Assembly: GCF_900100005.1 (NCBI RefSeq)
Contig: NZ_FNEB01000001.1
Coordinates: 682,001-746,000 of the forward strand
DNA length: 64,000 bases
Reading direction: 5' to 3'
Source of the DNA: Lutimaribacter saemankumensis
GTDB lineage: Bacteria > Pseudomonadota > Alphaproteobacteria > Rhodobacterales > Rhodobacteraceae
The notes below the pieces were generated by a model. It ran no database searches. It had not been told where the DNA came from and saw only the letters and a list, made by a program, of their open reading frames with translations. Below, one piece after another: positions 57,262-64,000 of the stretch (the stretch's first letter is position 1; every line of letters begins with the position of its first letter). Both the position numbers and the translations under genes were made by a program.

Positions 57262-59016
57262 ATGAGCGACCCCGAACCAACCTATCCCGGAGGCTTTCCG
57301 GCGATCCTCGAACAGATGGAGGGCCGTCGCGATCCGCTGGTCTATGGCCCGGACGAAGCGCTTCCACCCCTGGACGTGGATTTCGCGCCGCTGAAAACCA
57401 CCCGCGTCGATGCGCGCGCGCCCGAAGTGGCAGGGTCACGCACAACATATGCCCGCAAATTCCGGGACTTGTCGAAAGAATTTGACTCTCTACCTGAACT
57501 ATTGCGCCTGCATGGATTGCTGATTGCCAACCTGCGCCGCCGCGGCCAGCCCCCCCATTGCGCGGCCCTGTTCCAACGGCTCTGGGCGGAAGAGGCCGAT
57601 TTCCTTCTGGCGCGGCTCGATGCCCGCTGGCTTGTCTCGGCCATCACGACATTCGGCGATCACGGCATGACCGATGCGCAACGGCGCGTCGGCCAATCGC
57701 TGACCGTCCTTTTCGGCATGATGAAGCTGTATGAAACGGAGCGCCTCTATTCCGGGTCGAAACCCGACCAGCCCCACGCGATCCGAAAAAAGTCGCACAA
57801 GCGCCTGCCGCTCGAGATGGACCCGTATTCCATCGCCGGCGGCGGGCTGGACGTGAACCTGCTGGGCCGACTTTGGCAGGATGCCTCCGAAGATCCGGTG
57901 ATCGCCCCGCTGGCGCATGACCTGCTGAACAAGCTGATCAACGATCCGGCCGGAATATTCCGCCGCCTGCGCATCATGCGGGCACGGCGCGCAAAGCAAC
58001 TGGCCGCGGATGGCGTGCACAAGCGTAAACCCGGCATGATGGCGGACGCGGTCGACGCCCCCGTGCCTGCAAGCGCGGTCAAAACCGACGCGGCGTCGAT
58101 CCGGTGGGGCACGGTCACCCTGACAAATGCGCCCCTGCCGCGTATCGCACGGTTTGCCGCCCATCATCTCGACCTCGGCGCCGCGCGGGTCACGCTGTTC
58201 CTCGATACGCCGGATGCCGAAACCGCCGCCTTCCTGTCGCGCAACCCCGCCGTTCAGGTGATCGCATGTGATGACGCCTGGTGGTCGGCGCAGAAAAAAC
58301 CGCGCATGAAAGCCCACCAGATGCGGCAGGCCTGGGTGGCGACCCAGTGTTACAACGATACGGACCTAGACTGGCTGGCGCATATCGACATCGACGAGTT
58401 CATGCTGCCGCAATCCGCCCTGCCCGATATTCTGGCTGGCGCGCCTGCCGATCAGGCCGCACTGTTGATGCCACCGGTCGAATTGCTGGCCGGAAGCGCC
58501 CCGGAGATGTTCAAGACAACCCCGCGTATGGCCGGTCAGGACAAATCGGTGCTCGGCACCCTTTACCCAACGTTCGGCCCACATCTGCGCGGCGGTTTCG
58601 TCAGCCATCTCGAAGGCAAGCTGATCACGCGCACCGGTATTCCGGGCCTGCGCATCGGTCTTCATGCACTCAGCCATGACGGTGCGCCGGTGGCCAACCG
58701 CCTGCGCGACGACCGGCTGCTCTTGGGTCATGCCCATGCGCCGGACTGGAAAAGTTTTCGCGCGCACCTCGAATTTCGGATGACGCGCGGATCGTATCGC
58801 AAGGCCGACAAAGAGGCATTCAGACTGCGCGACGTGCTGGATTTCCTGCTTGAAACCGAAGGAGAGCCTGGATTGCGCGCCTTTTTCGACGAGGTCTGCA
58901 CCGCCAGCCCCGAATTGGTGGGCAAACTGCGCGACCATGGGATGCTGATCGAACAGCCGCTGAACCTCGATGCCGCCGTGACACGCCAATTCGGCGCTGT
59001 GCCGGAGGGCGCATGA
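57262..59016 (+). CDS. Glycosyltransferase (GT2/GT92-like) with long N-terminal domain
   Basis: The 584-residue protein from ATG 57262 has an N-terminal part of about 270 residues (PTYPGGFPAILEQMEGRRDP; SLTVLFGMMKLYETERLYSG), helical and without a recognised family. A glycosyltransferase domain follows from about residue 275 (RWGTVTLTNAPLPRIARFAA; DLDWLAHIDIDEFMLPQSAL), with DIDEF as the DxD-type motif; SHLEGKLITRTGIPGLRIGL and HAHAPDWKSFRAHLEFRMTR come next. It resembles the next gene over its second half, so the two are paralogs. Surface glycan synthesis is inferred. It overlaps the next start as ATGA. Confidence 0.75.
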   Translation: MSDPEPTYPGGFPAILEQMEGRRDPLVYGPDEALPPLDVDFAPLKTTRVDARAPEVAGSRTTYARKFRDLSKEFDSLPELLRLHGLLIANLRRRGQPPHCAALFQRLWAEEADFLLARLDARWLVSAITTFGDHGMTDAQRRVGQSLTVLFGMMKLYETERLYSGSKPDQPHAIRKKSHKRLPLEMDPYSIAGGGLDVNLLGRLWQDASEDPVIAPLAHDLLNKLINDPAGIFRRLRIMRARRAKQLAADGVHKRKPGMMADAVDAPVPASAVKTDAASIRWGTVTLTNAPLPRIARFAAHHLDLGAARVTLFLDTPDAETAAFLSRNPAVQVIACDDAWWSAQKKPRMKAHQMRQAWVATQCYNDTDLDWLAHIDIDEFMLPQSALPDILAGAPADQAALLMPPVELLAGSAPEMFKTTPRMAGQDKSVLGTLYPTFGPHLRGGFVSHLEGKLITRTGIPGLRIGLHALSHDGAPVANRLRDDRLLLGHAHAPDWKSFRAHLEFRMTRGSYRKADKEAFRLRDVLDFLLETEGEPGLRAFFDEVCTASPELVGKLRDHGMLIEQPLNLDAAVTRQFGAVPEGA

Positions 59017-59951
59017 TGGACACGGCGAAATGGGGGATCGTGTCGACCATCAAGGCGCCGGCGCGCGACGTGCTGAACTTTGCCGCGCATCATCTGGACA
59101 TCGGTGCGCATCGGCTGTTCTTCTACCTAGATGACGACAATCGCGCCGCGTTCGAGGCGCTAAAGGGGCACCCGAAATGCCGACCTATCCTGACGGATGA
59201 CGCCTATTGGCGGAAACTGGGGATGAAGCGCCGGGTGAAACACCAATCCCGGCAATTCGAAAATGCCCGCCATGCCTATGCCCGTGCGACGGGGCAAGTT
59301 GACTGGCTCGCCCATATCGACGTCGACGAATTCCTGTGGCCCGCGCGCCCGCTTGCCAGCCAACTTGCCGCCCTGCCCGACACCTGCATGGGCGCACGGG
59401 TGCGCCCCGCCGAAGCGCTGGCAGGCCCCGGCCCCGTCACCCATTTCAAGGCCTGCAACCCCGACCGCGCGACCCGAGACCGCCAGACCGCCGAGATCTG
59501 GCCAGATTACGGCGCGCATCTGAATGGCGGTTTCCTCAGCCATGTGGCCGGGAAAATGATCTATCGCACCGGGGTGGAGGGCCTGAAGGTCCAGATTCAC
59601 AACATCTGGGTCGGTGACGACATGAACCCCGGCGAGGTGACGCTGGCCGACACCGCCCTGTTGCACATGCATGCCGAAAGTTGGGAGTCATTTCGCCGGG
59701 CGCTGGATTACAGGCTGGAGAAAGGCTCCTACCGCGCCGAGCTGAAACCCGGCCAGAAAGGCGCGCTGACCATGCACGAGTTTTTCAAGGCGCTGATGGC
59801 CGAGGGCGGAGAGGACGAGATCCGGCGCTTTTACGACCAGGTCTGCACCGCCGCGCCCGAAACCCTGGAGAAGTTGCAGACTCATGGCTTGCTGCACAGC
59901 CATGAGTTGAAGCTTGAAGAGAAACGCAAGCAGCATTTCCCGGATTTTTGA
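59013..59951 (+). CDS. Glycosyltransferase (GT2/GT92-like), paralog of the upstream gene
   Basis: The 312-residue protein starts MMDTAKWGIVSTIKAPARDV, then LNFAAHHLDIGAHRLFFYLD and VDWLAHIDVDEFLWPARPLA, with DVDEF as metal/nucleotide-sugar motif, and GFLSHVAGKMIYRTGVEGLK. The layout matches the C-terminal half of the preceding protein, indicating tandem duplication. No membrane segment. Coupled by ATGA overlap. A hairpin follows at 59977. Acceptor unknown. Confidence 0.8.
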   Translation: MMDTAKWGIVSTIKAPARDVLNFAAHHLDIGAHRLFFYLDDDNRAAFEALKGHPKCRPILTDDAYWRKLGMKRRVKHQSRQFENARHAYARATGQVDWLAHIDVDEFLWPARPLASQLAALPDTCMGARVRPAEALAGPGPVTHFKACNPDRATRDRQTAEIWPDYGAHLNGGFLSHVAGKMIYRTGVEGLKVQIHNIWVGDDMNPGEVTLADTALLHMHAESWESFRRALDYRLEKGSYRAELKPGQKGALTMHEFFKALMAEGGEDEIRRFYDQVCTAAPETLEKLQTHGLLHSHELKLEEKRKQHFPDF

Positions 59952-59976
59952 CGCCAGATAGGAAACAATCCGCCAC

Positions 59977-59999
59977 CGCAAGGCGGATTTCCGGTCTAT
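59977..59999 (+). terminator. Hairpin after the glycosyltransferase pair
   Basis: 8-bp stem AATCCGCC (59977-59984) with GGCGGATT (59992-59999), 7-base loop, followed by TCC; a moderate terminator. Confidence 0.6.
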
Positions 60000-60162
60000 G
60001 GCGCCCGCTCTGCGCGTTTCACCATGCCCTTGCATTGACCCTCACAGCCCTTTGCGCTAAGTGCGCGCAACGGGATCATTACGCGAATAGCCGCGGGGCC
60101 ATACGGGCCTGACCCGAACCAGACGCTGCGGGCCAAGACGTGTCCGTAAACAACGGATACAC

Positions 60163-61608
60163 ATGACGAAGTTTTCCGACCTCAATCTCGACCCGAAAGT
60201 TCTCAAAGCCATCGAAGATGCGGGCTATGAAACGCCCACGCCCATTCAGGAAGGCGCCATTCCGCCAGCCCTGCAGGGCCGCGACGTTCTGGGTATCGCC
60301 CAGACCGGCACAGGCAAGACCGCAAGCTTCACGCTGCCGATGATCACGCTGCTGGCCAAGGGCCGCGCACGGGCACGGATGCCGCGCAGCCTGGTGCTGT
60401 GCCCCACACGCGAACTGGCCGCGCAGGTGGCCGAGAATTTCGACACCTACACCAAGTACATGAAGCTTACCAAGGCGCTGCTGATCGGCGGCGTCAGCTT
60501 CAAGGAGCAGGAACAGCTGATCGACCGCGGTGTCGACGTGCTGATCGCGACGCCCGGCCGGCTGCTCGATCATTTCGAACGCGGCAAGCTGTTGCTGACC
60601 GGCGTTCAGATCATGGTGGTGGACGAAGCCGACCGTATGCTCGACATGGGGTTCATCCCCGATATCGAACGCATTTTCAGCCTGACGCCGTTCACGCGCC
60701 AGACGCTTTTCTTCAGCGCCACGATGGCGCCCGAAATCGAGCGGATCACCAACACCTTCCTGTCGGCGCCCGAACGTATCGAAGTCGCCCGCCAGGCCAC
60801 CACCAGCGAGAACATCAAGCAGGGCGTGGTGATGTTCAAAGGCTCGCGCCGCGACCGCGAAGGCACCGAAAAACGCAATCTGCTGCGCGCGCTGATCGAT
60901 GCCGAAGGCGAAAAGTGCAAGAACGCGATCATTTTCTGCAACCGCAAGACGGATGTCGATATCGTCGCCAAATCGCTCAAGAAATACGGCTATGACGCGG
61001 CCCCGATCCATGGCGACCTGGATCAGAGCCAGCGGATGCGCACATTGGACGGGTTCCGCGATGGCAGCCTGCGCTTCCTCGTGGCCTCGGACGTGGCGGC
61101 ACGCGGACTCGACATTCCTGATGTGAGCCATGTGTTCAACTTCGACGTTCCCGGCCATGCCGAGGATTACGTGCACCGCATCGGCCGCACCGGCCGCGCC
61201 GGCAAGAAGGGCACGACCCTGATGATCTGCACGCCGCGCGACGAAAAGGCCTTCGACGCGATCGAACGGTTGGTGCAGCAGGAAATCCCGCGGATCGACA
61301 ACCCGCTTGGAGACAAGCCCGCCGCCAAGGCGGACGACGATGAAAAAGGCAAGGACGAAGGCAAGCCGCGCAGCGCGCGCAGCCGGTCGAAGAAACCCGA
61401 CCGCGACCAGCCCGAAGCCAAGGCTGAAAAGCCCGCCGAAAAGGAACAGCAGGCACAGCCCGCACCGCAAAAGCCCGAGCGCAAGGACGACAAGCCGAAA
61501 TCCGACCGCAGCCGCGGCGGGCGCGGGCGCGACGACAAGGTCGTCGGCATGGGCGACCACCTGCCCAGCTTCATCGCGCTGAGCTTCGACGAACGTCGCA
61601 CCGGCTGA
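60163..61608 (+). CDS. DEAD-box RNA helicase (RhlE-like)
   Basis: The 481-residue helicase has Q-motif and Walker A AQTGTGKTASF, PTRELAAQV, DEAD box MVVDEADRMLD, SAT in FFSATMAPEIE, and VIGRTGRAGKKG-type motif VI (HRIGRTGRAGKK). After residue 370 the tail is charged and Lys/Glu/Pro-rich (KADDDEKGKDEGKPRSARSR), typical of RhlE-like proteins and likely RNA-binding. It remodels RNA in the cytoplasm, e.g. ribosome assembly or cold adaptation. ATG 60163. A strong terminator follows. Confidence 0.9.
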   Translation: MTKFSDLNLDPKVLKAIEDAGYETPTPIQEGAIPPALQGRDVLGIAQTGTGKTASFTLPMITLLAKGRARARMPRSLVLCPTRELAAQVAENFDTYTKYMKLTKALLIGGVSFKEQEQLIDRGVDVLIATPGRLLDHFERGKLLLTGVQIMVVDEADRMLDMGFIPDIERIFSLTPFTRQTLFFSATMAPEIERITNTFLSAPERIEVARQATTSENIKQGVVMFKGSRRDREGTEKRNLLRALIDAEGEKCKNAIIFCNRKTDVDIVAKSLKKYGYDAAPIHGDLDQSQRMRTLDGFRDGSLRFLVASDVAARGLDIPDVSHVFNFDVPGHAEDYVHRIGRTGRAGKKGTTLMICTPRDEKAFDAIERLVQQEIPRIDNPLGDKPAAKADDDEKGKDEGKPRSARSRSKKPDRDQPEAKAEKPAEKEQQAQPAPQKPERKDDKPKSDRSRGGRGRDDKVVGMGDHLPSFIALSFDERRTG

Positions 61609-61630
61609 TACGGCCAAGGCAGACATGAAA

Positions 61631-61655
61631 AAGGCGGCCGATCTGGCCGCCTTTT
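61631..61655 (+). terminator. Rho-independent terminator after the helicase gene
   Basis: 9-bp stem AAGGCGGCC (61631-61639) with GGCCGCCTT (61645-61653), loop GATCT, then TT; it also lies downstream of RNase J on the other strand, so may serve both. Confidence 0.85.
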
Positions 61656-61684
61656 GTGTTCAGGGGGCGAACCGATGGCCGCGT

Positions 61685-63355
61685 TCAGGCCTCGAGCCGG
61701 CTGATGATGACCGTCACCTCGGCCTTCTTGCCGATCTCGTCGAGACAGGTCTTGCGCACGATGCGCTTGATCCCCTCTTCCAGCTTGTCGTCATCGCCGC
61801 GCGTCTTGTCACCCGCGCGCCCGACAAACTGATCGAGGTCGGATTCCAGCACGTCCACAAGAGGTGCGTTCGAGCGGCCGATTTCGGGCAAACCTTTCAG
61901 TTCGCACCAGGGTTCGCCCAGCGGTTCGTCGTTTTCGTCCAGAACGACCGACACGACCACATGGCCGTTCAGCGCCATGCGGATACGGTCGCGGACGATG
62001 CCGTCCAGTGCGCCGATCTGAACCGAGCCGTCCAGATAAGTCCGGCCCGTTTCGACGTAACCCGCGATTTGCGGCGCATTGCCCGACAGCGACACCATCG
62101 TGCCGTTGACAGCCACGATGGACTGCGCGCCGTTCGTTTGCGCAAGCCGCGCATGTTCCCGAAGATGCCGGTGTTCACCATGCATGGGCACGACGATCTG
62201 GGGCTTCATCAGCTTGTGCATCGTTGTAAGGTCGGGGCGGTTGGCGTGGCCTGAAACGTGATAGCGCCCGCCCTGGTCGTCGATCACATCGACACCCATT
62301 TCCGAAAACTGGTTGATGATGCGGATCACGCCGCGTTCGTTGCCCGGGATCGTCTTGGACGAGAACAGGAACAGGTCGCCCTCTTTCAAACGCATCCCGT
62401 TATACTTGCCTTGCGCAAGCTGCGCGCTTGCGGCGCGGCGTTCGCCCTGGCTGCCGGTGACCAGCAGCATGACGTTTTCGCGCGGGATCTGCGCCGCCTC
62501 TTCCGGGCTGACGACCGTTGGGAAATCGGCCAGCACGCCGGTGGTGACAGAGGCCTCGATCATGCGGCGCATGGCGCGTCCCATCAGGCAGATCGACCGC
62601 CCGGCCCGATGCCCGGCATCGGCCAGCGTTTTCAGCCGCGCCACGTTGCTTGCAAAGGTGGTGGCAACCACCATCCCCTGCGCCTCGGAAATCAGCGCCT
62701 CGAGGTTGTCGGCGATATCGGATTCCGACCGCCCCGGATCGGGCGAGAACACGTTGGTGGAATCGCAGATCAACGCCTTGACCCCAGGCTTGGCCACCTC
62801 GGCCCAGGCATCCGGGTTCCATGGCTCGCCCACGATCGGGGTCGGGTCGAGCTTGAAGTCCCCGGTATGCACCACCCGGCCATCCGGCGTGTCGATCACC
62901 AGCGCACTGGTTTCGGGGATCGAGTGCGATACCGGCAGAAAGCCGACCGTGAACGGCCCGGCATTGACGGTTTCCGGCCATGCGGACACGGTTTTGACGG
63001 TCTTGTCTGACAACCCGTACTCGGCCAGCTTTCCGCGTGCGATATGCGCGGTAAAGGCGCGCGCATAGACCGGCGCGCCCAGCCGTTCGAAAAGATGCCC
63101 GACCGCACCGACGTGATCTTCGTGCGCGTGGGTGATGAAAATCGCCTCGATCCGGTCGCGCCGCTCTTCGAGCCACTGAATATCGGGCAGGATCAGGTCA
63201 ACGCCGGGCGTGCTGTCCATATCGGGAAAGGTGACGCCAAGATCGACGACGATCAGCCGTTCCTGATCTTCGGCGCCATAGCCGTAAACGTAACAATTCA
63301 TCCCCACTTCCCCGGCGCCGCCAAGGGGAAGGTAAATCAGTTTCTTGCTGCTCAT
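61685..63355 (-). CDS. rnj: Ribonuclease J
   Basis: The 556-residue beta-CASP metallo-RNase starts MSSKKLIYLPLGGAGEVGMN. It has IFITHAHEDHVGAVGHLFER (H-x-H-x-D-H), HTGDFKLDPTPIVGEPWNPD, FSSKTIPGNERGVIRIINQF and VPMHGEHRHLREHARLAQTN, the J-type C-terminal motifs. It degrades and matures RNA with 5'-exo and endo activity. ATG 63353-63355 overlaps the coaX stop (ATGA); the frame continues upstream only through coaX. In Rhodobacterales RNase J follows coaX as here. Confidence 0.93.
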   Translation of the reverse strand: MSSKKLIYLPLGGAGEVGMNCYVYGYGAEDQERLIVVDLGVTFPDMDSTPGVDLILPDIQWLEERRDRIEAIFITHAHEDHVGAVGHLFERLGAPVYARAFTAHIARGKLAEYGLSDKTVKTVSAWPETVNAGPFTVGFLPVSHSIPETSALVIDTPDGRVVHTGDFKLDPTPIVGEPWNPDAWAEVAKPGVKALICDSTNVFSPDPGRSESDIADNLEALISEAQGMVVATTFASNVARLKTLADAGHRAGRSICLMGRAMRRMIEASVTTGVLADFPTVVSPEEAAQIPRENVMLLVTGSQGERRAASAQLAQGKYNGMRLKEGDLFLFSSKTIPGNERGVIRIINQFSEMGVDVIDDQGGRYHVSGHANRPDLTTMHKLMKPQIVVPMHGEHRHLREHARLAQTNGAQSIVAVNGTMVSLSGNAPQIAGYVETGRTYLDGSVQIGALDGIVRDRIRMALNGHVVVSVVLDENDEPLGEPWCELKGLPEIGRSNAPLVDVLESDLDQFVGRAGDKTRGDDDKLEEGIKRIVRKTCLDEIGKKAEVTVIISRLEA

Positions 63356-64000
63356 ATGCTGCCGTTTTCCTTGTTGTAGGCATGGATCACGGTCAATCCG
63401 TGCATGGTCAGATCGTCTTCGATCGAGTCGAACAGGTCTTCGGCCTGCGCGAAGAGCGGCGCAAGTCCGCCCGTGCCGATCACCTTCATCGGGCGGCCGT
63501 ATTCGGCCTTGATCCGCGCGGTGATCCCTTCGATCAGGCCGGTATAGCCCCAAAAGACGCCGGATTGAATACACGCGACCGTGTTTGTGCCGATCACGCG
63601 CTCGGGCTGGGTGATGTCGACATGCGGCAGCGCCGCCGCGCCCATGTGCAGCGCCTCGAGGCTGAGGTTCACGCCAGGCGCGATCACCCCCCCGACATAG
63701 GCGCCATCCTCGGCCACGACGTCGAAATTGGTGGCCGTTCCGAAATCCACCACGACGACGTCACCGCCGTGCCGGTCGAACGCGGCCACCGCGTTGGCAA
63801 GGCGATCCGGCCCGACCTGCGTGCCCGGATCGACGCGCGGCGTTTGTGGCAGCAGGCATTCGGGTTTGCCCACCACCAGCGGTCGCACACCAAAGAACCG
63901 GTCGGCAAAGACGCGCAGGTTCCACACGACGCGCGGCACGGTCGAGGCGATCACCACGTCTGTTATGTTCGGCTCGATCCCGTAGTGATTGATGAGCGTC
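63352..64000 (-). CDS. coaX: Type III pantothenate kinase, N-terminus beyond window
   Basis: Read from the right edge, the open frame gives TLINHYGIEPNITDVVIAST, then VPRVVWNLRVFADRFFGVRP; PQTPRVDPGTQVGPDRLANA, VVDFGTATNFDVVAEDGAYV, GGVIAPGVNLSLEALHMGAA and KVIGTGGLAPLFAQAEDLFD are all CoaX landmarks. It lacks about 40 N-terminal residues with the first phosphate-binding motif, which lie beyond the window. It phosphorylates pantothenate in CoA synthesis. Stop overlaps the RNase J start (ATGA). Confidence 0.95.
   Translation of the reverse strand, partial: TLINHYGIEPNITDVVIASTVPRVVWNLRVFADRFFGVRPLVVGKPECLLPQTPRVDPGTQVGPDRLANAVAAFDRHGGDVVVVDFGTATNFDVVAEDGAYVGGVIAPGVNLSLEALHMGAAALPHVDITQPERVIGTNTVACIQSGVFWGYTGLIEGITARIKAEYGRPMKVIGTGGLAPLFAQAEDLFDSIEDDLTMHGLTVIHAYNKENGSI

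Overview
This 64 kb window looks like the chromosome of a marine Rhodobacteraceae bacterium (Roseobacter group). The evidence is high GC with strong GC-ending codon use in the core genes, a GapR-type DUF2312 protein, an NDUFA12-type complex I subunit, VPLPA-CTERM sorting tails, a ScfR-like regulator with a cysteine-rich C-terminus, RNase J next to type III pantothenate kinase, and several Roseobacter-type conserved hypotheticals. No species can be named from the sequence alone.

Layout. Positions 1-7.1 kb are core-like: a PLP decarboxylase cut by the window edge, the Anbu operon (ATP-grasp, alpha-E, transglutaminase-like protein, Anbu proteasome-like protease), a DUF1624 acyltransferase and a glycosyltransferase. 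Positions 7.2-20.1 kb are an accessory region with uneven base composition and broken genes. It holds a decayed VPLPA-CTERM gene, hemolysin III, DUF982 and cold-shock genes, a LuxR-GAF regulator divergent from an NTF2-like/MFS/AA_synth operon, a glycine-rich secreted protein beside a TolA-C-like/peptidoglycan-binding protein, and an IS3 remnant. These are followed by a tightly overlapping run of tiny mobile-element-type genes ending in a helix-turn-helix gene, three more VPLPA-CTERM genes, and finally tRNA-Thr(UGU) at 20125-20200, a plausible island boundary. No integrase and no exosortase are visible.

The most unusual part is 15.6-19.1 kb. The 3' end of the helix-turn-helix gene (16465-16860) recurs about 850 bp downstream as a diverged fragment (36 of 51 aligned bases identical). 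That fragment runs straight into four copies of a CACAA-N3-TTGTG palindrome (one with a mismatch). A VPLPA-CTERM gene with its own strong terminator sits between the two copies. The next VPLPA gene is interrupted by a 9-base A/T homopolymer inside its signal-peptide codons, where loss of one base would restore the frame. I propose a helix-turn-helix/cognate-iteron module with surface-protein cargo and possible phase variation; this is inference.

Positions 20.2-64 kb are mostly core genes. They include an orphan Fe3+-type ABC permease, GapR, a fused enoyl-CoA hydratase/3-hydroxyacyl-CoA dehydrogenase whose hydratase half lacks the usual glutamates, and a DksA-like protein. A persulfide-detoxification operon (persulfide dioxygenase, two YeeE/YedE half-transporters, DUF442 protein) follows, with an inverted repeat in front. 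Next is a possible acetate/short-chain-carboxylate block: a symporter-fused histidine kinase, a receiver-only response regulator, a ScfR-like regulator, a complete branched-chain-type ABC importer and acetyl-CoA synthetase. The rest comprises a PlsC-like acyltransferase, an acyl-CoA ligase/3-hydroxybutyrate-dehydrogenase-like pair with a divergent PAS-LuxR regulator, accBC, aat, an NDUFA12-MlaD-DUF2155 operon, clpP-clpX, a photolyase-like protein with reversed domain order, prfC, tandem glycosyltransferases, a DEAD-box helicase, RNase J and coaX (cut by the right edge).
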